In this document: positions 34,305-44,939 of the stretch, piece after piece
How positions within the stretch are numbered: position 1 is the first letter of the stretch
Layout of the letters: each line of letters begins with the position of its first letter
DNA from: JBGSTR01 sp963707135
Lineage (GTDB): Bacteria > Pseudomonadota > Gammaproteobacteria > Chromatiales > Chromatiaceae
Assembly: GCA_963707135.1 (NCBI GenBank)
Contig: CAVPOY010000006.1
Coordinates: 1 to 64,000 of the forward strand
DNA length: 64,000 nucleotides
Direction: 5' to 3'
Position numbers and translations under genes: made by a program
The notes under the pieces: model-generated
Told to the model about the DNA's origin: nothing
The model's input: the letters and a program-made list of their open reading frames with translations, nothing else
Databases searched by the model: none

Positions 34305-36167
34305 ATGGTTACCCGCTTCGGACCGCGGGCCTGGACGCGGATGACCATCGCCTGCGCGGCCCTGGCGCTGGGGTTCGCGGCCGTCGCGACCGATGCCCTG
34401 CCCTACCGCCTGGAGATCGAATCGACCGGCGATCGCGCGGTCGACACTGCTATCGCCGACGCCTCGCTGCTCCGCCGCTTGCGCGACGAGGCCCCGGTAG
34501 GACCCTTCGCGCTCGTGGCCCGAGCCGAGTCCGACGAATCGAGGCTCGACACCGTTCTGCGCAGCTTCGGTTACTACGATGCCCAGGTGCGGATCTGGAT
34601 CGCCGGGCGGAATATCGACGACCCCGGCCTGCTGTCCCTGCTGGAGAGCCTGCCCCCCCGGCCCCCGGTCGACGTCCGGATCTCGATCGCCCCGGGGCCC
34701 CTGTACCGGCTCGGTGTGGTGCGTCTCGAAGGCCCCGTGCCGGAGGGCGTGCAAGCGGCGTTCGATCTGACCCCCGGGGCGCCCGCCCGAGCCCAAGACG
34801 TCCTGGACGCGGGCGCGGCGGTTCACCTGGCCTTGCGCGAGGACGGCTTCGCGCTGGCCGAGGTCCCACCCCCGGATGCGCTCGTGGATCACGATGCCCG
34901 CACCATGGACGTGGTCTACCGGGCGGAGCCCGGCCCGCGCCTGGCGCTCGGCGCGATCCGGGTGATCGGGCTCGATCGGCTGCGCGAGGACGCGGCGCTT
35001 CGCCGGCTGGGACTCACGCCCGGAGAGCCCTACAGCCCAAGCCGCCTCGAGGCCGCCCGGCGCGACCTGCTCGCGGGCGGCGTGCTCGCCTGGGCCAGGC
35101 TCACCCCCGGAACCGAGCCCGACGCCCAGGGGCGCCTGCCGCTGACCCTGGAGGTGGCGGAGCGTCCGCGCCGGGCGGTGCGCCTGGCCGGCGCCTACTC
35201 CAGCGACGAGGGCCTGACGCTCTCGACCTCCTGGACCCATCGCAACCTGTTCGGCGGCGGCGAGCGTTTGACCTTGCGAGGCGATGTCGGACAGGTAAAC
35301 CAGACCGACCTCAACGCGCTTAGCTACATCGCTAGTGGAACGCTGAGGCTTCCCGACCTATGGGTGCGCAACCTCGACCTGCGCCTGGATCTCGGCGCCG
35401 TAAACGAGAATCTCGATGCCTACGAGCGCGAGGCGGTGACCGCGGGCGCCGTCCTCGAGCGGCGCTTTTCGGATCGGCTTGCCCTCGGCACCGGGGTCGG
35501 ATTCGAGCGCGCCCGCATCGCCCAGGACGGACCGGCACAGGACTACCAGGTGCTCTCGTTGCCGCTGACACTGACCTACGACACGACCGACGGCCCCTTG
35601 GACCCGCGCCAGGGCCTGCGTCTTGCGGCCCAACTGACACCGGCGGATGTGCTGCAGGGTGAGGCGTCCGGGTTCCTGCTCGGGCGCGTGGCGGCCTCGG
35701 CCTATGTGGATCTGTCCCGGGTTGGATGGCTTCACTCCGAGCCCGGGTCCCGGGTGCTCGCCGGGCGAGTCGTCCTGGGCAGCATCGTGGGTGCCGCCCC
35801 CCAGGAGGTGCCGCCGGACTGGCGCTTCTACGCCGGCGGTGGGGGCTCGGTGCGGGGCTATCCCTTCCAATCCATCGGACCGCGCACAGCCTCAGGGTCG
35901 CCGGCCGGCGGCGACGGGTTGTTCGAGTCGGGGTTGGAGCTGCGCCAGCGTGTCGGCGCCAACTGGGGCTGGGCCGTCTTCGCGGACGCCGGGGCGGTGT
36001 CCGAGAATGGCATTCCCGGCACCGGAGCGCTCGCGATCGGACTCGGATTAGGGCTGCGCTATTTTACCCCCGTCGGCCCGGTTCGGGTCGATGTTGCGAC
36101 GCCGCTCGACCCGAGCGATGGCGACTCGCCGGTAGCGCTCTACATCGGCATCGGCCAGGCTTTCTGA
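34305..36167 (+). CDS. tamA: Translocation and assembly module outer-membrane component TamA
   Basis: 620 residues from the ATG at 34305, with a hydrophobic leader (MTIACAALALGFAAVATDA) that is probably a signal peptide (an ATG at 34341 would also give it). Three POTRA domains follow (ESRLDTVLRSFGYYDAQVRI; GPLYRLGVVRLEGPVPEG; GPRLALGAIRVIGLDRLRED). From about residue 270 comes a 16-strand Omp85 barrel, with FYAGGGGSVRGYPFQSIGPR containing the VRGY motif of loop 6, and a terminal phenylalanine. It overlaps tamB (TGATG). TamA-TamB bridge the envelope and move phospholipids and some autotransporters. Confidence 0.93.
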   Translation: MVTRFGPRAWTRMTIACAALALGFAAVATDALPYRLEIESTGDRAVDTAIADASLLRRLRDEAPVGPFALVARAESDESRLDTVLRSFGYYDAQVRIWIAGRNIDDPGLLSLLESLPPRPPVDVRISIAPGPLYRLGVVRLEGPVPEGVQAAFDLTPGAPARAQDVLDAGAAVHLALREDGFALAEVPPPDALVDHDARTMDVVYRAEPGPRLALGAIRVIGLDRLREDAALRRLGLTPGEPYSPSRLEAARRDLLAGGVLAWARLTPGTEPDAQGRLPLTLEVAERPRRAVRLAGAYSSDEGLTLSTSWTHRNLFGGGERLTLRGDVGQVNQTDLNALSYIASGTLRLPDLWVRNLDLRLDLGAVNENLDAYEREAVTAGAVLERRFSDRLALGTGVGFERARIAQDGPAQDYQVLSLPLTLTYDTTDGPLDPRQGLRLAAQLTPADVLQGEASGFLLGRVAASAYVDLSRVGWLHSEPGSRVLAGRVVLGSIVGAAPQEVPPDWRFYAGGGGSVRGYPFQSIGPRTASGSPAGGDGLFESGLELRQRVGANWGWAVFADAGAVSENGIPGTGALAIGLGLGLRYFTPVGPVRVDVATPLDPSDGDSPVALYIGIGQAF

Positions 36168-39100
36168 TGGGACGCTTGCTGCGCAACCTCTTGGCCTCGC
36201 TGCTGCTGCCGTTCGTCCTGCTGACGGCCGCGCTGCTGGCGCTCAATACCGATCCCGGGAGGCGGCTCGTCGTCCGGGGACTCGCCGAGGTGAGCGGCGG
36301 CCAGGTGATCGCAGCCGGATTGAGCGGGACACTGCCCTTCTCGCCGCGGCTCGAGCGCCTGGAAATTCACGACGGCCAGGGCGCCTGGCTGCTCATCGAG
36401 AACGCGGTGCTCGTAATCGACGCCCGCGGACTCCTACGCGGCGAGTTGGCCGTGCAGTCGCTCGGTGCGGGTGAGATGGTCCTGACACGTCTGCCGGATC
36501 GCGCTCAGGACTCGGCGATCCCCATCCGGGTGCCTCTCGCGGTCTCGGTTGCGCGACTGGAGATCGGGGCGCTGGACCTGGGGCAGGCGCTCCCCGGGGC
36601 GCCGCGGCTTGCGATCCAGGGCGGCGGCTCCTTGGCCGGCGCGGGCGATGGCGAGCTGGACCTGGCGGTCGAGGCCCTGGAGCGCGGCGACCGTTACCGG
36701 CTGCGAGCCGCGGCCGTGGCGGGACAAACCCGAGCCGGTCTTGTGGTCCGCGAGACGCCCGGTGGACTGTTCGAGGCCGTGGCCCGCGCTGCCGGGATAA
36801 CACTTCCGGAGGATCTGGGCACCTGGGCCTTGGATGCCAGCGCCGCAGGCCCGCTGGATGCCCTGTCGGTCAACGCGAGCCTGAATGCCGGACCGCTGCG
36901 GGCCGCGACTGACGGCGTGCTCGACCTGGACTCCCGGACCGTCACTGGACTACGCCTCTCCGCCGAGCTACCCGCCATGACGCTCGAGCGCGGGACGCGG
37001 CTAAGGATCGCCTGGCGTGGCATTCAGCTCGCCGCCCAGCTCAGCGGATCCCTGCAAGCGCCTCGGGGTAGTGCGCGTGTCGAAGCCCAGGGGCTGGCGG
37101 CCGGCACGCTGAGTGCCGATCGTCTCGTCGCGACGGCCGAGGGCGATGGGAGACGCCTGCGGTTCGGTGCCGACGTCGAGGGTCTGCGCACGCCGCTGGA
37201 CCTGCCCGGATCGGCGGCGACGGCACCGCTGCGCATCTCCGGAGACCTGGTTCCGGTCGATGCTACCCTGCCCTTGCGGATCGGCATCGAGCATCCGCTG
37301 CTGCGACTGGCCGCCAGTGCCGAGCTGACCAGTCGGACCGCACGGGCTGCCCTGAGCCTCCCGGATCTCTCCGCCTTCAACGCCCCAGCCGGGACTCCAT
37401 TGGCGGGCAGCGCCGAGATGCTGCTCACGGGTGGGGCCCTGGAGCCGGCCTGGCTGGAAACCATGGGCGAGGTCCACTTGACCAAAGGACCCGAGCCCCT
37501 TCCCCGGCTGCTCGGTCCCGCGGCCGGATTCGCCGCCTCACTGCGTCAGGCGGACCGGGGTTGGTGGATCGACTCCGGGCGGTTCGACGGGGCCAATGTT
37601 CAGGCCGGCGTCCAGGGCGGAATCGCGGTCGACCGCCTGGCGCTCGGTTGGAGCCTCGCCCTGCCCGATCTCGCCGCCGTCGTCCCCGGGTGGAGTGGAC
37701 GGGTTCAGGCCGTGGGAGGCATCGCCGGGCCCGCGACGGCCCCGGAATTGGTGGCGGATCTGACCGCCGATTCGGCGCAGGGCCATGTCAGTGGACGGCT
37801 CGGCGCCCGCCTCGCCGGACCCAGCGCCACGGTCGACCTCGGCGGCCAATGGACCGGGCAATCGGTCGAGGTTCGGCTCGCGGTCGGGCGCACGGCGGAT
37901 GGAGAGCTCGGACTCTCGCTCGGGGAAAGCCGCTGGGCCAGCGTCACCGCGACCGGAGACCTTCATCTGCCGATCGGCGCCGCGCTGCCCCGTGGCGAAA
38001 TCCGCTTCAACGCGGAGCGACTGGCGGATCTCACGCCGTTGCTCTCCCTCCTGTTCCCAGCCGACTCGGCCGATCCGATGCTGGCGGGGCGATTGGCGAC
38101 TCGCCTGACCCTGACCGACGCGGGGGTCGCGTCACTCAAGGCCGAGGGTGACGCCTTGCGCCTGCCCGGTTCGGTCGCGGTCGGGTCGCTGCAACTGGAC
38201 GCCCAGGTCACCGAGCCCCTCGGGCGCGCCGAGATCGCGGCGACGGCCCGGTTGGACGGCCTCAAGATCGAGCCGGTCGCGGGGAATCTGACCATGACCG
38301 CTCGCGGTCCGATCGCCGCGCTGGATTTCAACCTCGATTCCGCGCTGAGCACGCCGGTCGGGGCGACCCGTCTGAGCGCCGCGGCCCGAGCGGACGCCCC
38401 CGGGCGCCGGCTGACCCTCCAGCGACTCGAGGCCCAGGCGCTCGGTGAGACCCTGAGGCTCGCGGCACCGGCGGTCCTGGATCTGGCCGGCGGCCTGGCG
38501 GTCGACCGGCTGCGCCTGAGTCTGGGCCAGGGCTCCATCGAGGTCGCCGGCCGGGCGGCACCGAGGCTCGATCTCGACGCAACGCTGACCAGGCTGCCGC
38601 TGGATCTGGCCCGACTGGCGGCGCCCGAGCTGCCGCTCTCCGGCAGCCTCGACGCGCGCATCCGGCTCGACGGATCGCTGGACGCCCCGACCGGCTCCGT
38701 CCGCGCCGAGGCGAGCGGGGTACGTCTGACCGAGGGCGCCTGGCGCAGCATGCCCCCGGGCCTGATGACGATCTCGGCGAGCCTCGGGCCCCGGGCGACC
38801 GAAATCGACGCCCGCACCAGGATCGCGTCGCTCGCCGATCTGCGGGCGCGTGGAACCATCGGCGGGACCTTGCGCGCGCCCGGGTCCCTGGCGCTGAAGA
38901 CCAACGGGCAGATCGATCTCACCCTGCTCGACCCTCTGTTGGCGGGCGGCGGTCGGCAGGTACGCGGTCAGGCCCGGCTCGATGCCAACGTGGCCGGCAC
39001 CGCGGCCGCGCCGCGCCTGGACGGAAGGCTCGGCCTCGCGGATGGGGCGTTCTGGGACCGCCGGCTCGGGCTCGCACTGACCGACATCAAGGGACGGTTG

Positions 39101-40181
39101 GCGCTTTCCGGCGACCGGATGCGGGTGGAGCGCTTCACGGCTCGCGCCGGGGCCGGCACCCTGACGCTCGAGGGTGACGTGGGCGTGCTGGCATCGGGTC
39201 TGCCGCTGGACCTGCGGTTGGTCGCGCGCGGCGCCAGTCCCATCCAGTCGGACCTTGTCAGTGCCCAGGGTGACGCCGACCTGCGGCTGCAGGGGCGCGC
39301 CGCCGAGGCACTGACCGCATCCGGCACCATCAGTCTCAGCCGTGCCGAGGTCCGTCTCCCTGAGCGGCTACCCACCGCCATCGCCGTGCTCGAGGTGCGC
39401 GAGCGCGGCACCCGCTCCCACCCGCCGCGGTCCGAACGCGCGGCAGCCGGGTCTGCCTTGAGTCCCAAGGTGGCTCTGGACCTGATGCTGTCGGCACCCC
39501 GGGCGGTCTATGTCCGCGGACGCGGGGTCGATGCGGAGCTTGGCGGCCAGGTCCGCTTTCGCGGGACCCTGGACGCGCCCGAGTTGAGCGGGGGGTTCGA
39601 CCTGCTGCGGGGCGAATACGAGCTGGTCGGCCAGACCCTGCGCTTCGATCGCGGGCGGCTCGGCTTCGACGGGGCGGCGGGACTGGACCCGACCCTCGAC
39701 CTGGAGGCCCGGGCCACCGCGGCCGGTAGCACGGCGATCCTCAACCTGCTCGGCACCGCCACGGCACCGCGCATCGAGCTTCGCGGCGAGCCCGAGCTTC
39801 CCGAGGACGAGGTCCTGTCGCGCCTGCTGTTCGGCGTCGCCGGGGGCCGCCTCTCGGGACTCCAGGCAGCGCGGCTCGGGATGGCGGCGGCCTCGCTCGC
39901 GGGCCTCGAGACCGGCAAGGGGTTCGCGCGTGCTCGACCAGGCGCGCACCGGACTGGGGCTGGACCGCTTGTCGATCGGCACCGACCAGCAGGGCGATGC
40001 GGTCCTCGAGGGCGGGCGCTATCTCTCGGAGCGGGTCTATCTGGGGGCCCGGCAGGGGGCCCGCGCGGGTGAGACCCAGGGCGTGCTGCGCATAGAGGTC
40101 AGCCCACGGGTCAAGTTGGAGGCGGACGTGGGGGCCACCGGCGGGACTCGAGGCGGTGGCGCATTCGAGCACGAATACTGA
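36167..40181 (+). CDS. tamB: Translocation and assembly module inner-membrane component TamB, one-base frameshift near the end
   Basis: Begins at 36167 inside the tamA stop. Residues about 5-25 are the membrane anchor (LRNLLASLLLPFVLLTAALL); the rest is the long beta-taco repeat body. The C-terminal DUF490 domain starts around SPKVALDLMLSAPRAVYVRG and GLDPTLDLEARATAAGSTAI. Near 39925 one base too many shifts the frame; omitting it restores LDQARTGLGLDRLSIGTD, YLSERVYLGARQGA and the terminal FEHEY, exactly the end expected for TamB (1337 residues). Because the restored tail is so well conserved, a sequencing error or very recent mutation is likely. Its last 71 bases overlap the convergent permease gene. 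Confidence 0.9.
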
Positions 40182-41343
40182 GGCTGACGGCCTTCATCAG
40201 GGACCACCCAGACGCCAGGTACGCCAGGATAGTCTGCTGCGCCCTGGCCAGCGCCTTGGAGGCTGAAGCATCGCTAAGCGTCCGTTCGCCGTCCGTCGTC
40301 GATGGCGGCGGATCCTCGATCGCCGGGCCGAGCAGGATGGCGAGCGGACGCGAACTAGGACTCGCATCCAACACGGTGATCAGGGCCGAGGTCAAAGGTA
40401 CCGCGAGGAACATGCCCACGCTGCCGAGCAACCAACCCCAAAACAGCAGCGCGATAAAGATCGCGAGGGTCGAAATGCCGAGACCCCGACCCATGATTCG
40501 CGGCTCGAGCACATTGCCGATCGCGACATTTATCGCCAGATAGCCGAAGAGCACCAACAGGGCGGTCTGAAAGCCGGCCTGAACCAACGCCAGCAAGACC
40601 GCGGGGATCATCATCAGGATGCTCCCAACGATCGGCACGAAATTCAGGACAAAGGCGAGCACCGCCCACAGAACGGCGAAGTCGATACCGAGCAGCCACA
40701 GCAGGACCCAGACGCAGATCGCGGTTCCGAGGCTGGTGAGGGTCTTGATCCGCATGTACTGATCAACCGCGCCCAGGAGCCTCCTGACGCGTGCCTCGCC
40801 CTCCTCGCTGAAATCGAATGCCGCCCGCAGCTTGGCGGGCACCAGGGGTGCCTCGAGCAGGATAAAGATCACCGCGAGCAGGACCAGCAGACCGGTCGAG
40901 AAGAGGCCGCTCGCGTTGGCCAGCAGCAGGCGCACGGCGGCGGAGACCTTGGCCGGGTCCAGCAGGTCCGGAATGGCCTCCCGCGACCCGCTGACGCCAA
41001 TGTCCTCCAGCCAGCCCCCGAGCTCCTGGCTGAGCAGCAGGAACCGTTCCTGGTAGGTGGGTAGGCTATCGCGGAATCCCTCCAATGCCCCGGTGGTCAC
41101 CAACGCCAGCAGGCTGCCGATGTCGAGCAGCACGAACGTGATGACCAGTATCGCGCCCCATTTGGGAATCCCGAGGCCGCGCATCCAGCGCAAGGCCGGG
41201 GCCGAGACGATGGCGATGAAAACGGCGAGAAGCAGGGGCGCGACGACCGATGACGCCGCCTTGATAAGCATCAAGACCAGGGCCAGCGCACCGGCGACGA
41301 TCAGGCCGCGGGCCGGGGGGCTGAAGAAGAGATCGGGGCGCAT
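40111..41343 (-). CDS. AI-2E/PerM family transporter
   Basis: 410 residues, about eight membrane segments. Family signatures: APLLLAVFIAIVSAPALRWM, an amphipathic periplasmic-type middle (residues ~85-150), LLWLLGIDFAVLWAVLAFVL, NFVPIVGSILMMIPAVLLAL and NVLEPRIMGRGLGISTLAIF. Members include E. coli TqsA/YdgG, PerM and Na+/H+ antiporter-like proteins, so the substrate is open. The last ~20 residues are basic and proline-rich (RRWPPRPPPT) and are read from the antisense of the tamB end, so the native stop may have been lost. Confidence 0.85.
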   Translation of the reverse strand: MRPDLFFSPPARGLIVAGALALVLMLIKAASSVVAPLLLAVFIAIVSAPALRWMRGLGIPKWGAILVITFVLLDIGSLLALVTTGALEGFRDSLPTYQERFLLLSQELGGWLEDIGVSGSREAIPDLLDPAKVSAAVRLLLANASGLFSTGLLVLLAVIFILLEAPLVPAKLRAAFDFSEEGEARVRRLLGAVDQYMRIKTLTSLGTAICVWVLLWLLGIDFAVLWAVLAFVLNFVPIVGSILMMIPAVLLALVQAGFQTALLVLFGYLAINVAIGNVLEPRIMGRGLGISTLAIFIALLFWGWLLGSVGMFLAVPLTSALITVLDASPSSRPLAILLGPAIEDPPPSTTDGERTLSDASASKALARAQQTILAYLASGWSLMKAVSLSIRARMRHRLESRRWPPRPPPT

Positions 41344-41436
41344 GGCTCGGACTCCGGGGACGACGAGCGTCGGTGACTCAGCCCAGGACTACACCGGTCG
41401 CCAATCCCCGCGAGGTACCGGCGGAGCGCGGTGCGG

Positions 41437-41757
41437 CTAACCGCCGCCGTTCGAAGGGATCGGCGTCGGGGTTGGTGTCGGGGTCGGCATCGGGACCGGT
41501 CGCGGGCCCACGACCTCAGGCGCGCGGTTCTGTACCGTGGGGGCCGGTTCGTCGGCGTTGCCGACGCGACTCGGCTGCCGACGCGAGGACGGCGCCTGGC
41601 CCGGCTGGACCGTCTGCCGGCCGGCATCACGCTCCGAGGCGCTACGCTGACGTTCCTGGGCGCCCGCCGCGGAGAGCACGAGCAGGGACAACAGGAGCAC
41701 CGAGCCAAGGCCCCGGGCGATCCGGCGCGGCGGAAGGCGGAAACGGGCTGGCATCAT
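41437..41757 (-). CDS. Small secreted proline/threonine-rich protein
   Basis: 106 residues from tandem ATGs at 41757/41754, preceded by an ideal AGGAGG. Signal peptide is IARGLGSVLLLSLLVLSAAG with cleavage before QER. The mature part is low-complexity and basic/proline-rich, ending in an imperfect PT repeat (PMPTPTPTPTPIPSNGGG). No fold is recognisable. Translation of the strong ribosome site and signal peptide make it a credible gene; it might be a cell-wall-exposed linker-like protein. Confidence 0.6.
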   Translation of the reverse strand: MMPARFRLPPRRIARGLGSVLLLSLLVLSAAGAQERQRSASERDAGRQTVQPGQAPSSRRQPSRVGNADEPAPTVQNRAPEVVGPRPVPMPTPTPTPTPIPSNGGG

Positions 41758-41978
41758 GCTGGACCTCCTGCGCTGGCTGCGCGGCACAAACAAGCGATTG
41801 GGACGCGACAAGGCGTGCCGCAAAAACTGTAGTCTCGAACGGCCCGATGGGCAAGTGAGCCCGAAGAGTGGCTTCGGGCCGCGTCGGGCGGCGCAGCGGA
41901 GGTCAATTGCAACCACATCAAGCGTACGATCGGCTACCGCCTACGTCGGGGAACAAGTCGTCCAATCGGCGCGACTCA

Positions 41979-44180
41979 TCATTCGATCCACCCCAGCACA
42001 TCGCGGGCGACGGACCAGCGCGGCGGCCGCGTCGCGCCAACCTCGCCGAGCATCCAGTAACGGTAAAGCGCACCGACGGTCCCGCCGCCCCGGGCATTGA
42101 GCAGCCAGGCATTCAAGAAGGTCAGCAACTCACTATCGCCGAGCCGAACCGCGTAGCCAAACGGGGCCAGCAGGATGGGTGACGGCGTCACCAGATTGAA
42201 GCGCGGGTGGCGGATGGTCCAGGCGGCCCCCTCCTCGGCCTGCATCAGGACCGCGTCGAAGCCGAGCGGATCGGCGCCCAGCAGGGCGTCGATCGAATCG
42301 GTGTCCTCGAAGATCAGCGGCAAGGCATCCGGGAGCGTCTGCTGCAGGAAGCTGCCCGTCGCGCGGTTTTTCGAGGTCGCGATTCGGATCGGGCCCAAGG
42401 CGCGGATGCCCTCCCAGCTCCTGAACTGCCGGCGGCGATGATCCTCCACGACCAGCCCCACCGCGCTCTCGAGCACCGGCACCGTCATCGCGAAACGCAG
42501 CGTCATCTCCGGCGCGATCGGCATCAGGGACATAAAGACGTCGCAGTAGCCCGCGTTGACCCGCTCCTCGGCGTCGGGGATCGAGCTCACCGGCACGAAT
42601 TCGACGCGCGCATCCAACTGCCGCGCGAAGCGATGGGTCATTTCGACGTCGAAACCGACCAGATCGCCGTCGGCATTGAAGAACGAGGACGGGTAATCGC
42701 TGCGGCGGTAACAGGCGCGCAGCACCCCGTCCTGCCGGATGCGCGCCAGACTCGATTGCGACTGCGGCATCGGGGACACCTCGGCGATGTCCCGGTAGAC
42801 GCTGTGAGGCTGAGGCGCCTCGAGCAGCGGCAGACCGGTGAGCAGCTGGTCCTTGGTGAAGGGCGCGACGTAGACATACGTGTAGAAGGCCCGGATGCCG
42901 AGCAGCACCGTGATGACGAACACCAGCGACATAAGGGCAAACCGCAGCAGGCGCAGAGGATTGAACCTAAGCCCGCCCTGCATCGCGTAGGCCCCGATCA
43001 GCGCGATGGCGATGATGTGCATCCCGGCGAGCAGGGTGCCGAACCGGGCCGCGATCACGTCCACGGTGATGAACATCTGAAACAGGTCCGCGGGGAGCTG
43101 GAACATGTCGAACAGGAAGGGCAGCGTCAGGATGGTGCCGCCAAACAGCCCCGCGAGTCCGGCGCCGGCCAGGGTCGGGTAATAGGCCGGGGAGATGCTG
43201 GAGCCGACGAACCAGCCCCCGAACAGCACGAACATCAAGGACATGATCAGCCCAAGGTTCGGAAACGGAAAGGCGGCGGGGATCAGGATGTCGATCGCGG
43301 ACTCCTCCTGCTCGATCGCCCCGTCTTCCTGTCCGTCCGTTTCCGTTACCAGACGCTTGGCGTCGGCGGCCAGGACCGGCAGCACGATCAGCAGATTGGC
43401 GGTCGCGAAAGCGGTGATAAGCGGCCCGCGGAACGCCCGCAGCACGCTGCCGTAGCCGAGTGGGGTCAGGCTCGCGATCAGCGCCGGGATGACCCACAGG
43501 CTCAAGATCAGCGCGAGCGCCACATAGACGGCGATATAGACCTGCAGGCGGGCCAGCTCGGCGATATCGATGGTGCCGGCGGCGCTCGCCGTGATCGCGA
43601 ATACGCCGTAGGGGGCGAGCCGGCCGATAAAGCCGGTGATAGTCATCAGGGTTTCGCCAATGGAGGTCAACAGATCCACGACGCGCCGCTTGCTCTCGAC
43701 CCGGATCAGCGCCACCCCGAACAGGATGCTGAACACGACGATGGCGGGCACCACGGCGTTCGACAGGGAGGCGAAGATATTCGAGGGGATGTAGAGCGCG
43801 AGGAAATCGACCGGCGGCCGTTCTTCGATCTGGCTGGTGCTGAAGAACGAGGCCGACGGCCAATCCGGAAAGGCCAGTGGACTCGCCAGCACCACCGCGA
43901 GACCTATGCCCCACAGGACGAGAAGCACGGCCCCGGCCTTGAGCCCCAGCGCCTTCGCCTCGTCCAGGGTCAGACGGCCGAGCGACGTAATCAGGGCGAC
44001 GACCACATAGGGGATTACGGTGATCTGCAGCAGGGCGATGAAGACATCGCCGCCGATCTTCAGGAAGGCGACCTTCTCGCCGAAGAAGACACCGAAAAGG
44101 AGCCCCATTCCGAGACCGATGAAGACCTGGGCGGCGATTCCGGCGCGGCGCGCCGGCGGGCGTTTCGAAGGTTCGGTCAT
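41979..44180 (-). CDS. DAACS (dicarboxylate/amino acid:cation) symporter fused to a type-3 periplasmic solute-binding domain
   Basis: 733 residues from the ATG at 44180, which follows AAAGGA. Residues about 15-430 are a GltP/DctA-type transporter (GLGMGLLFGVFFGEKVAFLK, LLQITVIPYVVVALITSLGR, SNIFASLSNAVVPAIVVFS, FGTLLAGMHIIAIALIGA). After a further membrane segment (SLVFVITVLLGIRAFYTYVY) comes an SBP_bac_3 domain (about 485-720): GVLRACYRRSDYPSSFFNAD, LVGFDVEMTHRFARQL, IRIATSKNRATGSFLQQTLP. The binding domain would sit in the periplasm and hand over an amino acid or dicarboxylate. The usual serine-rich hairpin-1 motif is not visible; the equivalent region reads ITAFATANLLIVLPVL. Whole gene intact. 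Confidence 0.88.
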   Translation of the reverse strand: MTEPSKRPPARRAGIAAQVFIGLGMGLLFGVFFGEKVAFLKIGGDVFIALLQITVIPYVVVALITSLGRLTLDEAKALGLKAGAVLLVLWGIGLAVVLASPLAFPDWPSASFFSTSQIEERPPVDFLALYIPSNIFASLSNAVVPAIVVFSILFGVALIRVESKRRVVDLLTSIGETLMTITGFIGRLAPYGVFAITASAAGTIDIAELARLQVYIAVYVALALILSLWVIPALIASLTPLGYGSVLRAFRGPLITAFATANLLIVLPVLAADAKRLVTETDGQEDGAIEQEESAIDILIPAAFPFPNLGLIMSLMFVLFGGWFVGSSISPAYYPTLAGAGLAGLFGGTILTLPFLFDMFQLPADLFQMFITVDVIAARFGTLLAGMHIIAIALIGAYAMQGGLRFNPLRLLRFALMSLVFVITVLLGIRAFYTYVYVAPFTKDQLLTGLPLLEAPQPHSVYRDIAEVSPMPQSQSSLARIRQDGVLRACYRRSDYPSSFFNADGDLVGFDVEMTHRFARQLDARVEFVPVSSIPDAEERVNAGYCDVFMSLMPIAPEMTLRFAMTVPVLESAVGLVVEDHRRRQFRSWEGIRALGPIRIATSKNRATGSFLQQTLPDALPLIFEDTDSIDALLGADPLGFDAVLMQAEEGAAWTIRHPRFNLVTPSPILLAPFGYAVRLGDSELLTFLNAWLLNARGGGTVGALYRYWMLGEVGATRPPRWSVARDVLGWIE

Positions 44181-44489
44181 GGGCGTCCTTTCGCCTGGGA
44201 ACGGCCGGGAACAACACCGCCCGCGGCGCGCTCGGCGCACCGAGATAGCGGTCGACCCCGGGGATCCATTTAGGCTACGGTCCTCCGCGGACTACCGCAA
44301 CCCGCGGCGTCCGCGCAATTCCGCCGCGGGCGCGGCTCGACGGTGTCGCGACCCATCGTGACAAAGACGTTGCGGGCGAGAATGCGGGCGCGGCGGCACG
44401 GCGGCTTGGAATCGGGCCTGAGCGACCTGACTCTGACGCCCAGCTGAATTCGCCGGCCGCAGCCCGGCCCCAACCCTGGAGATTCGACC

Positions 44490-44939
44490 GTGCCTCGTCG
44501 ACCGCTCTACGCGCATCGAGCCCTGATCCTGTTCACCGCCCTTGTCCTCAGCGGCTGCCTGGCCGCCGACGGGCCCATGCTCAGCGCCCCCGAGGCCTAC
44601 GATCAGGCCAAGAACGGCTCCGTGACCCTGATCGATATTCGCACGCCGCCCGAGTGGCGTCAGACCGGTGTAGCCGAGGGCGCACTGCGCATCGACATGC
44701 GCGACCCAAAGGACCCGGACGGCTTCGCAACTCGCATACTCGCCGCCGTCGACGGCGACAGGAACGCCCCCATCGCGCTGATCTGCCGCACCGGGAACCG
44801 CACCACGCACATGCAAAAGGCACTGATCGATCGCGGCTTCACCCGGGTCTTCAACGTCAAGGAAGGCATGGCCGGCAGCGGCGCCGGCCCCGGCTGGGTC
44901 AAGCGCGGATTGCCGGTAGAAGCCTGCCGTCAGTGCTGA
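44490..44939 (+). CDS. Rhodanese-domain lipoprotein
   Basis: 149 residues from GTG at 44490. The lipobox LVLSGC (residues ~18-23) predicts a lipid-anchored periplasmic protein. A single rhodanese domain follows: VTLIDIRTPPEWRQTGVAEG, then the active-site loop ICRTGNRTTHM with catalytic cysteine, and GFTRVFNVKEGMAGSGAGPG. Rhodaneses move sulfane sulfur, e.g. thiosulfate or persulfides; a periplasmic one fits a sulfur-oxidising lifestyle, but that is inference. It ends with a CRQC dithiol motif that could bind metal or form a persulfide/disulfide. Divergent from the DAACS fusion gene. Confidence 0.88.
   Translation: MPRRPLYAHRALILFTALVLSGCLAADGPMLSAPEAYDQAKNGSVTLIDIRTPPEWRQTGVAEGALRIDMRDPKDPDGFATRILAAVDGDRNAPIALICRTGNRTTHMQKALIDRGFTRVFNVKEGMAGSGAGPGWVKRGLPVEACRQC

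Noticed and set aside
35726..36166. Upstream extension of the tamB reading frame inside tamA
   Set aside because: Basic, unconserved sequence read over the tamA barrel; the ATG at 36167 gives the proper membrane anchor and TGATG coupling.
42207..44273. 688-codon open frame on the plus strand
   Set aside because: It is antisense to the intact DAACS-SBP fusion, has charged low-complexity composition and no domain pattern; an effect of high GC content.
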